Of a stretch of 64,000 nt of DNA, positions 1 to 9,400 are shown piece after piece. Under the pieces are notes generated by a model. It saw nothing but the letters and a program-made list of their open reading frames with translations, had not been told where the DNA came from and made no database searches. Every line of letters starts with the position of its first letter. Position 1 is the stretch's first letter. Origin of the DNA: Branchiostoma floridae (lineage: Eukaryota; Chordata; Leptocardii; Amphioxiformes; Branchiostomatidae); the NCBI RefSeq assembly GCF_000003815.2, contig NC_049994.1, forward strand, positions 15,569,419 to 15,633,418, given 5' to 3'. The translations under genes were made by a program, and so were the position numbers.

Positions 1-485
1 CATTATACACACACCTCTTCTTGACAGATTATCTGCCGGCTCTAGCTAAAAGTTTGATTCCCAGAGTAGCTTGCAGTAGGTTCCAAGAACCATTGAAACA
101 AATAGGCCATATATTATGCAACAGCCACACCTTTTGCCATGTGCAAGCAGCTTGTCAGAATGAAGCTAAGGTGATAAGTGTCACACAGGTGGATGGTGTG
201 CTGGCGTCTTTGTGGGGTCGAGGTCAGATTGCTGTGTCTGTCTGACTGTCAGGGGAGAGGGGTGTGCATAATGTCAGGGAAGATGGGATTGGACGTCGTC
301 AAAATTACATCAGTCAAATGCACGCACAGTCAAAGCTGTCTAGCTGACAAGCCAAACTACCTGAGTGTACATCGTGCCGGCCCTAGCTAACATCTGTTTC
401 CCAGGGTAACTGCAAGCCTTATGGCATGGGACATTATAAAAGCAGAGGGTAGGGGATTAAGTTGAGAATTCCCCCAAGGCATAGA
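1..485. other. Non-coding stretch, nothing recognised
   Basis: The open frames here are short, lack splice-site support and show no recognisable domain. It presumably lies in the AGAP intron downstream of exon 7, because the gene runs leftward out of the window. Confidence 0.5.
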
Positions 486-706
486 TCTAAAGCTAGTTCA
501 CCTTTATCTGCAAGGTAACCTATATCCGTTATTTTTAAAAACAAGGTGTTTAGGGATATCAAGTTGACAGACGGTGGTTTCAAAATGCATTCTTTTCAAA
601 ATATCGCAGTTTGAAACCACCGTCCGTCGAGTTAATGTCCCTACCTACACTGTTTTTGGAAACAACGAATCTAGGTTACCCCACGGATAAAGGTGATCTA
701 GCGTTA
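486..706. mobile_element. Foldback MITE, family A (TAACGCTAGTTCACC ends)
   Basis: The ends are long inverted repeats: AGTTCACCTTTATCTG with GGTAACCTATATCCG on the left, and the reverse complement on the right finishing GGATAAAGGTGATCTAGCG. The two halves are palindromic almost throughout (TTGACAGACGGTGGTTTC against GAAACCACCGTCCGTCGA), so the element is one large hairpin. Related copies lie at 3237, 7234, 22529, 38853, 53150 and 60527. A TA target duplication is possible, which would suggest Tc1/mariner mobilisation. Confidence 0.8.
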
Positions 707-1344
707 CATGTTGTCCTCAAGCTTAAAGCTTTTTAGATATATATTATATTTGCCTAGCTATGCACTCTTTTTTGAGCCCCAACAAATTGCACTGGTATGG
801 CCGAAGCTCTAGGGCATATCCAACATACTTGGAGAGGACAAGTTGCAGACACAAGTGATAGATGTGGTAGTATTAGATGCAGTTGCAACATCTGAGAGAA
901 GTAAATAAGACAATTGCTTTGACAAGGAGTGGGTGGATTTTGAAACAGTGCAGGTGGTAGACTTTTAATGATAATTTCTCCATTTTTTCATTGGGTACTC
1001 AAGAATCCACTACACAGTACAACTTGTACTACAAATAAGGGTTTGTGCTGTGTGCTACGTTCAAAATGCAAGCCTTGGGCAAACCATATTGCATTATCAC
1101 CATATCAGCTATTACAAAATGCATTACTGATATCCTTCTCCTCAATACAGAACAACTTGGTTATCTTAAAAGCTTTTAGTATGAGAACTTCTGGGTCATG
1201 TCATGTTAACATAAAATGACAAATGTTGCCCACAAGGAACCATCCTGGAAAGGTAGTCATGATGAGATGCTTCAGAAAAACCCATTTCCTCCAAATGGTC
1301 CATATCCCTCGTGAAGAGAAGATATTGGTACACTGTGTAAATTC
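707..1344. other. Non-coding stretch, nothing recognised
   Basis: No exon, RNA gene or recognisable element was seen. Small open frames occur on both strands without domain content or splice sites. Confidence 0.45.
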
Positions 1345-1835
1345 TGAATGCTGTCCTAGAGATATAAATGACAATCATATACTTGGGGATGGGTCATACT
1401 ATCTCAGAGACTATCAAACATGTCTGTTTTACTGCCATCTCAGTGATGTAGATTTCAGTAGAATTTACTGAAGAACATTCTGTGACAAAGTCTATGAAAC
1501 ATGTCTGTTTTATTGCCATACTTGTGCACCTCAGTGGTGTAGACAGAATTTAGTAATAGTAATATTAGTAGTAGTAGAATGTACTGAAGAAAATGCTTCT
1601 GTGACACAGTCTATCAAACTTAATGCTCCTAGAGATATACAAATGTAAATGACAATCATATACTTGGAGATGGCTCGTACTATCTCAGAGTCTATAAAAC
1701 ATGTCTGTTTTATTTCTATACTTGGCCATCTCAGTGATGCAGAAAGAATTTAGTGGCAGCAGTAGTAGAATTTATATAATTACTGGTACTTCTGTGGCAC
1801 AGTCTATCAAACATGTCTCTTGTATGTCCATGTAT
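1345..1835. repeat. Degenerate tandem repeat
   Basis: Blocks recur in the same order. CCTAGAGATATA followed by GACAATCATATACTTGG, ACTATCTCAGAG and AACATGTCTGTTTTA appears near 1355 and again near 1629. The AACATGTCTGTTTTA, CTCAGTGATG and GTAGAATTTA blocks also repeat within each half. The period is about 270 to 300 bp with shorter internal repetition. No coding content. Confidence 0.7.
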
Positions 1836-1862
1836 TTGTTATTCTGTCCAGCATAGGCAAAC

Positions 1863-2075
1863 TTTACTCATTGTTTGGGAGCCTGATGTTGTTGATTTTC
1901 CTGGTTAAATGTGTCATTTTAAGCTTATGATAGTACAGTTTCAATAGTTTAATGTCACTTTTGCGACAGATTAAATCATTTTTCATAAAATCAGGTAAAA
2001 GCATTTTCCGTCCCAACAAGCAAATTTCTGTCCCAGGATGAAAGGAAAGGTCCTGGAGACAGCTAAGGTCCAAGA
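1863..2075. repeat. Interspersed repeat, family B
   Basis: It shares a series of blocks with other places in the window: TTGTTTGGGAGCC, TGTTGTTGATTTTCCTG, TCCCAACAAGCAAATTTC and GGTCCTGGAGACAGC. Relatives lie at 14633-14850, 31426-31770, 44503-44665 (reversed) and 52606-53137 (interrupted). The class is unknown and no protein is encoded. Confidence 0.65.
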
Positions 2076-3236
2076 AACAGTCAATCAATTCAGTGTGGCC
2101 TGTTTAACAGTTTTAATCACATTCCCAAAAGATGACCTTAGCAGAAAAAGGGTTAACAAGTGGGCTTACATCCTATAAGCCTGACCAAAATCCACTTTGC
2201 ATCCAAGTCTGAATTTCATTCTGGCGTGAAAAAAAAAAAGAGCAAGGGTCGGTATCCTATCTGAATCACATCAGATTTTCAATCAGGAAAATTACTTCAG
2301 CACTTCCATGCATTAATTGGCTGGAAGAAATTGCGATTGATTACCTCCTCTGTAGCGAAACTGACACCACTGATGGAGGTCAATGTAATCATGATTCTAC
2401 TGGCTAAATCAATCGATGTAATTTGCTGACAAAATTACTGTCTATGTCCAACATAATAAGACAGTCAACTCTGTGTGAGAGTTAGGCAACATCAAATTGA
2501 TTTTATTGTTCCAGAAATAATTTCATCAGGTTTGTAGAATGTAGGACATTGAAAATTTCTTTTACACAAAAAGATTTCTTTTGTGGGGTAATGTGGCACA
2601 ACTGCAGATTGACCCAAAACCCAGAGTTCCTGGATTCAAATTTTATCATGCTACCGACCTTGTGTCCTTAACACCACGTTCCTCGCTCCATCCAGGTATA
2701 CAAAATGGGTATTTGACTTCGGTTGGGGGGTAAAAGGCAGTTGAAGGAGAGGGTTGGGCTCAGCCTCTTGGTAGTGTGCGAACCCCCCCCCCCCCCCCCC
2801 CTACACACAGTGGATAATACCATTGTACCTAAAGCCTCACAAAGGCTATGGGACTACCTTTTTAAACAATGTAGGGCAAATACTCTACTTTCTAGGCCAT
2901 TGCACCAGTGGATGATACAATGTAGTTTTAAAGAGGAACGCATCATTCTGTCATGTCATTCCCGTTTACTGAAACAAGTGGGACACATGACAGGTGGGGT
3001 CTGTTAAAATTCCTGCGATTTTTGGCTGGTCCCAGACCTGTTAGAGGGATTTCTGCCATTCCCAGAAGTGACTGAAGCAGAATTACAAACGTCCGTCCGT
3101 GGAGAGAAAAGGAGTCATTTAGCAGGTACAGGATGATGGATGTTTGTACGGTGTGAAAATCTTCTTAAATCTTAGGGGGGAACGTCAGTAAAGATGTCTG
3201 GGAAATGTTACAACATTAGGGCTCAAAGTAACTACC
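2076..3236. other. Non-coding stretch with a 19-base C run
   Basis: A homopolymer of 19 C lies at 2783-2801, which is prone to slippage and sequencing error. The open frame crossing it (a proline run) is an artefact of the homopolymer. Nothing else is recognised. Confidence 0.5.
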
Positions 3237-3395
3237 TGTAATGCTAGTACACCTTTATCTGTTGGGTAAGATATCCATTACTTTTAAAAACAGGGTATAT
3301 AGGGATATCACGTTGATGGAAGTTGTTTCCAAATTGTAATGTTTTCCGGAAATTGCAGTTTAAAACAACCACCCGTCAACTGAATACGTGTTAAG
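3237..3395. mobile_element. Foldback MITE, family A, truncated
   Basis: The left end GTAATGCTAGTACACC, the TTTTTAAAAACAGGGTAT block, AGGGATATCA and the central hairpin are present. Similarity stops after ACCCGTCAACTGAAT, so the right terminal repeat is missing. Confidence 0.7.
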
Positions 3396-4710
3396 CTCTG
3401 TAATATTCAGTCAAATGTTGCAGATATCATAAAAACATTTTAATTCCCCGAACAAGGACATCAGCATAAAATACAGTCATCTGCGAGAGCCTTTCTTTAG
3501 AAAACCAAATGATTTTTGACTTTACAAGCAGGATCGACTTCCCCAAATGTTTCCCATTTGAAACCAGTGAGTTACAAGCTTCCATGCATTAAAAGATGCT
3601 GCATATTCTGATCTGTGACCCCCTTTCCAGAAGACTGATGTAATGACGCTTCGATGTTCTTCCTTATGACAGCGGTAATGTGGGGCAAGAGCATTTCGAG
3701 TCGCCGAGCTGCACAGCTTATCAAGACACATGGACGCACATTTGTAAGCAATTGCTGCAAATCTTGGTGATAGAATTGTCTAGAATCGTCTCTTTGGACA
3801 CAGCAATTCATCTTCTTATTTTTTTGTTATATTTCTTGGAGAAAAGTCAGCAAGTTCAAGATGAAGAAAGAGGGCTAGGATAAAAAATGAACACGTACAT
3901 TCTTACGAGACTACATGTAGGTCACTTATTGAACAAGATGCACTGCGAAGACACTAAAAATTTGGAGGTATACTTGTCTATGCCTTTGTCACTAGTTGTA
4001 GAAAATTCTACCAAGTGTATTAAAACATCGCTGATGAACTGATTCAAGAATAGATGTACCACAAACCTATTACATGTGAATATATTGATGTAGGAGAGCT
4101 TATACATGTATTCCATTAAAGCACTAACTGAATCAAATTATTACTTTTAATATATTTGATCTCTGCCTCAAGGCTTCCTATGTCGATTGGGGAAACCTAC
4201 CTGCAAAAAGAACTCATAATTTCCCCAAGGAAAGTAATAGAAGGGCTACAAAAACATAGTTGGTGAGAAAAATATGGTTGTCGTAAATTTACTAAAAGCT
4301 TGGATCTGTGGGTGGACGTTGGATCCCAGAATAAGCTCCAGCAGGGACATGGAAAAATGGATAATCATTGCAGATTTGAGGGGGCTTCAGGCGTAAGCCT
4401 CAAGTGTCTACATACACTTTTGAAAGAGTAGGGATATCCCGGTGTGCTTGGCTAAATATGCAACACACATAGAAGAGGTGCATTGTTCTATCAGCTACTG
4501 AAAACCATTATGCTTCATATCAAGCATTATCACACTACTGTATCTTGTGTTTGACTGAAGGTGAACTTTCAAGTTTACTGAGCATCTTACGATAAAAATA
4601 TTTGAAATATGTCGCTGGGCTACTAGCGGCCCATATTTTATTAACTTTAAGTAAGTAGCAGAACTACCAAAGTGTATGCCAGTGAGAACAAGGACGTACA
4701 AGTATATTTA
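3396..4710. other. Non-coding stretch with one unrecognised open frame
   Basis: A 79-codon minus-strand frame (3572-3811) has ordinary amino-acid composition (it includes LQQLLTNVRP and LISCAARRLEML). It has no recognised domain and I saw no convincing splice sites around it. The stretch is most simply the intron downstream of AGAP exon 7. The PH-domain exon expected next in the gene was not found here. Confidence 0.4.
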
Positions 4711-4716
4711 TCTTAC

Positions 4717-5015
4717 CGTAAAAATATTGGATCTCCGTCGCGAGGCCTTGCGCGTTGACGTGGGAGTACTACTGGCGCTGGCGCTCGTGTCCTTCCCGTC
4801 CTTCTGGCTCCCGGGCGACGGCAGGGTGGACGTTCCCGTCGACGTCATCGCTCCGATGGTGTTGCCATGGCGACCGTTGGTGATGGGAGGGGCTGGCACG
4901 GCGAAGTGCCCGTTGGTGCGGGTGGCGGTGTGGTTGGGGGTGCTGGGGAGGGAGAGGGAGCTGGGCACGGGGGGAGGGCCGTGCGTGTACCGGAATGCCA
5001 CAATCTTCTGAGCAG
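4717..5015 (-). CDS. AGAP: AGAP exon 7: end of GTPase-like domain and linker
   Basis: The acceptor is TTTTGTCTTGCAG and the donor is ACG|GTAAGA. The exon is 299 nt, entered in phase 1 and left in phase 0. It begins AQKIVAF, the conserved helix that closes the GTPase-like domain. It continues as a Pro/Ser/Thr-rich linker ([25 protein letters not shown]) and ends [19 protein letters not shown]. In vertebrate AGAPs this basic segment directly precedes the PH domain. RKAS and RRRSN look like basophilic kinase sites (inference). The exon is far more GC-rich than its surroundings. Its first part has been copied into the upstream intron (5092-5139 and 5394-5426). Confidence 0.93.
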
Positions 5016-6382
5016 CTGCAAGACAAAAAAAAAAAAAACAAAGTTAGCAAAACTCTTATTACTGACATTCGTATGATTTGCAACATCTCACAGGGGGGAG
5101 GGCCGTGCGTGTACCAGAATGCCACAATCTTCTGAGCAGCTAGAAGATGAAACAGAGAAGGGACAATTTAGCACAAATTCAATGAAATGCAACGAAATCC
5201 ACTAAGTCATCTTAACTTTAATAAAAATATATCCCTTCAGTCATTCTACAATCAACTGAGGAAAAAAAAAAGAGAAGAGAAACAAGTTTGAGCACAGATT
5301 TGGTTACTGACATTGGTATGACTTGTGACAAAACATCACACAACCATTGGTTTATTCATTCATTCATTCATAAATTCACAAGGTTAAAGCTGAGGGTGTA
5401 CCAGAATGCTACAATCTTCTGAGAAGTCGGGAGAAAAGAGAAGAAACAATTTAGCACAAACTGACTACTGCTTAGGTTTGACAAAATAAGAGAAGAAAAG
5501 AAACAATCAGCATAAATTTAAATCAGCAACAGCCTTCAAATCCCAGTCTGCAAGCAGATGTTATGGTAGAAAGTTGCAACAGTTTCTCCTGACGTAACTA
5601 AAGGGTCCTATTGAAAAAAACAACACCCGATTGGAAAATGTTACGAATGTCTACCCCAACATCTGCCTTGAGATCATTCAAATTCTAGCCTGACTCCTGG
5701 CATTTATCCCTACAGTTGATGAGGGGGTTATTAACCCCAGCCAGCAAGAGACTCTGTAAACACAGGCTAATTCAAATCCTATCTAAAAAATAATCCCATA
5801 AACAAAACGCTGACACCAAAAACATTTGCACAGGACCTTGAAAAGCCAGATCTTTATCTTAGTAGTAGCCATCTGGAACTTCTATGTCAGCAAGGGCAGT
5901 GGAAACAACAGTCCTAATTGAATGATTTATCAACATGTGAGAGATGTTGTGTTAAAAGGAGCTTTCACTTACAACTTAACCTAAACAAATGATTAACTTC
6001 CGATTTCTATACTCTATAGCTGTTTCCATTAATTCAACTTCAGGTGCACTTGAAACTGTTCTTTTAAAAAAAATCCCACACTTCTCAAAAGTTGCAGAAA
6101 GCAGGACAAAACAGTCATTTGTCCCTGTTTGTACAAGTCATGACAGAAGTTTCCTCCCTGTAGTGGTGAACTTCTGGAGATTGTCAGGCAGTCGGATGTA
6201 AACATTTACTCAGAGATTACGGCTTGGGTGTTCTACTGGAGCTACACAGTTAGTAGGGCAAGGGGTCGGCTAGTCTCAACACAAGCAGAACCTTTCCCAG
6301 TCATAACAACCACAAAGTGCTAAACTACAGGAACCTGTAACAGACCTTTTAACCTTCACCAAGAAGGCTTATTCTTTGTTAG

Positions 6383-6426
<44 letters not shown>

Positions 6427-9400
6427 TGTGTGTCTGTGTACCCATTATTTTACAAACTGCCAACCAACATCTGCTTGGAGACAGACCTTTCACCTTCGCC
6501 AAGAAAGTTTGTGTGTGTGTGTCTGTCTGTCTGTGAGTATGCAGGATGCACTCAAGGATGCCTGTAAGAAACGTTTTGATACTTGGTATGTGGGGTGGGT
6601 AAGTCTTGATCAGACATTGGAATGATAAGATTTTGAGCCCCGGAACAGCTTGTTATGGTACTGCAGCGGAGCTTCCAGTTTTGATATCTCATGTTTAGGA
6701 CAAGCTATGGTCACACAAAATCATTACGCTTCCCTAGCTGCCCCTTTCTGTAACAATCTGCCAACCCAACATCTGCTTGGAGATTAGTCTAAGTGGTTCT
6801 TTTGCAAAGCTTTCTCTCTATCTTCATGCCTACCTTGTCCCCCCAACAACCAAGAGGTCAAGAGACCATGTAGGTAGGTAGGTACAGTAGGTAGTGCCAC
6901 TAATAGTAAATGTTTAACAGTGAAATTGTTCACCCACCATCTTGAAAAACTCTGTCCACATTGAGCCCATAGGTTGCACACGTCTCGTAGTATGTACATC
7001 TCTTCAGGTCGTTCGCCAGTTTCCGCGCCCTGCTGTCATCTATGGCGCGCGGGTTGCTTGGCGTAATGGCATCTACGGAGGGAAAGGTTTCTGTTACTCA
7101 TCAATATAGCTTTATGTCAATGAAGGTTAGACATCCAGATAATAAGATATGCCAAATAGCAGTTACTCAAGCAACTGGAAACTTTCCAAATAATACATTT
7201 GTATCTAGTTGCTTGAGTACCTGCTTTTTGGCATAACGTTTGTTCACCTTCATTTGTGGGGTAACCCATATGTGTTGTTGTTAAAACAGGGAATTTGGGG
7301 ATGGATCGACAGATACATGTAGTGGTTTTAAACTGTTTTAAAATTACTGAAATTTGAAACCATTGTCAGTTGACTTGATATCCCTGGATAGACTGATTTT
7401 AAAAACATTGGATATAGGTTACCCCACAGATAAAGGTGAACTAGCGTTATAGCTTTAGTCCATCATTTGTTTATCATACTGCCCATCACTGTGGTGCACT
7501 GTCATAACCACTTTTCCTACGGAGAGAGAAAGATCCGTGTTTCTCCATCAGTTACTAATTCTGCCCATCACTGTGTGCACTTACAGTCATAAACAGTTTT
7601 CCTTGACCCAGTCAATGGGATGTCTTCAAATGTGGTCCAAATCTGGGTTGATTTTGGATCACTTCAAAAAGCTTTTAGTGATGTTGGTTGTTATATGCTT
7701 GCCAAGTTGGTATACAGTATACATGTATTATTTTAGAGCTATCATTTTGCATTTACGTGGCCAGAAACTGTTATCTAATACACATGTACAATGTAGCACT
7801 ATGAAAGACCTGACAGGCCATCTTTTTGTATCATGCTACATTGAGAATAATGAAGAAATGATGCTGAGTTAGAACTCTATGGCGCAGGGGTTGTTCGGAG
7901 TAATGGCATCTATGAAAGAGATTCATGTTACTCCACATACATCTTAACTCCATCATTTGTTCATAATTTTCCCCATCAATGTGGTGCACTTACTGTCATA
8001 GCCACTGGGCTTTACTCCATCAATTGTTCATCAGTCTACCCATCTCTGTGTGCACTTACTGTCATAGCCACTTTTCCTTCATTCCAAAGGATGTAGTCTA
8101 GACCTGGTTTGCGTTTCGATTACTTCAAAAAGCTTTTACATGTTGGCATGTATCATTCTAGAGCTATCTTTTTGCATGACCTGTTATCAGATTCAGCTGT
8201 AGCATCATAAAGATGAAAGGATTGACATGTCATTTTTGTATCATGTCATCTTGTTACCATCTAGCAAACCAGTTTAAAAAAACCCTATGGTGCAGGCAGG
8301 TTGATAGCATCTACAGCTTACAAGAATGTCTTGTTACTCCATCATTTCTTCAACATTCTGCCCATCATGGCATGCACTTACTGTCATAGCCACTTTGTCT
8401 TGCTTCTCATGGATACAGTCAAAATCTGGGTTGAATTTGGATCACCCGATTTCTTCAAAAAACTTTTAGCTGGTGTCTGTTACAGGCTTGGCAGGTATTA
8501 CTTTAGTCCTATCTTTTTTCATGTCCTTAGGCATAAACTGTTATCAAATATATGTGTAAGCATCATAAAAATTTTACATCTCATTCTTGGCTCTTGTATC
8601 ATTACGATAGCAAACAAGCCGATGGTTTATTTGGCCCTGAAGGCTAGATCTACTTGTACAGCAACATCAATCTATACAGGCTTGTCTCAGGTGAGGTTCA
8701 ACTGTCTACCACTGCTGTCTTCTTAATGCGTCTTGAGACATACATCGATGAAGGTTAATGTCAAGTTTTATAATCCTGCAGGGTATCATAAGACTGCCAC
8801 ATTGAAATCAGTAATAAGATCTCTAAAAGAGTGAGATGTTTCAGCCACTGCCTTGAGGCATAATTGCTTCTTACCTTGTCTCTTCAAGCTGTTTCTTACA
8901 ATGTACCTTGAGTTTCCACCATCTTAGGTACCTTGTATCTTAAATCATCTTGAGAAATAATTGTTGCTTCTTACCTTGCATCACCATTATCTTAAGATAT
9001 CAAGTGACATAAGTGTTGCTTCTAAGCTTTTCTTAAGATATAATTATCGCTTTGTACCTTGCATCCTCAGTATCTTACAGTACCTTGAGACAAGAAGCTG
9101 CGTCTTACCTGTGTCCCCACCATCTTGATATAACTGTTGCTTCTTATCTTTCACTATCTTCATAATATCTTGAGAAATGAATGGTCCCAACTTTGGGTCC
9201 CAATAATATTAGGGTATCTTTACACATGATCATTGCTTCTTATGTCGAGTCTCCATCATCTTAAGATATCTCGACACACAACCTTGCATTTCCACTATCT
9301 TAACAAGATCTTGATTTGCTTCTTTCTTTGCATCCTAACATTTTCAGATATATCAAGACATAATTCTTGGTTATTACCTAGCATTCTACTATCTTAATAA

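Larger units (their letters stand above)
7451..8720. repeat. ~400 bp tandem repeat carrying exon-6 edge copies
   Basis: Three units share, in order, CCATCA-TTGTT, CTGCCCATCA, TGCACTTACTGTCATAG, AATCTGGGTTGA, CTTCAAAAAGCTTTTA, GAGCTATC and CATCATAAA. The first two end in a copy of the AGAP exon 6 acceptor region, at 7877-7909 and 8284-8310 (404 bp apart). The first unit is separated from the real exon 6 by the foldback elements at 7147-7450. Open frames of 111 and 141 codons on the plus strand are chance frames through this array. Confidence 0.75.

Noticed and set aside
3572-3811. 79-codon minus-strand frame as a host exon
   Set aside because: Protein-like composition but no flanking splice sites and no family; left as unrecognised.
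1-4716. AGAP PH-domain exon expected downstream of exon 7
   Set aside because: No minus-strand segment with the expected sequence and an acceptor was found, so intron 7 is taken to extend past the left edge.
6376-6625. Cys/Val-rich peptide frames
   Set aside because: They are translations of a (TG)n microsatellite.
8301-8726. 141-codon plus-strand open frame
   Set aside because: It lies antisense within the tandemly duplicated AGAP intron 5 and has no domain.
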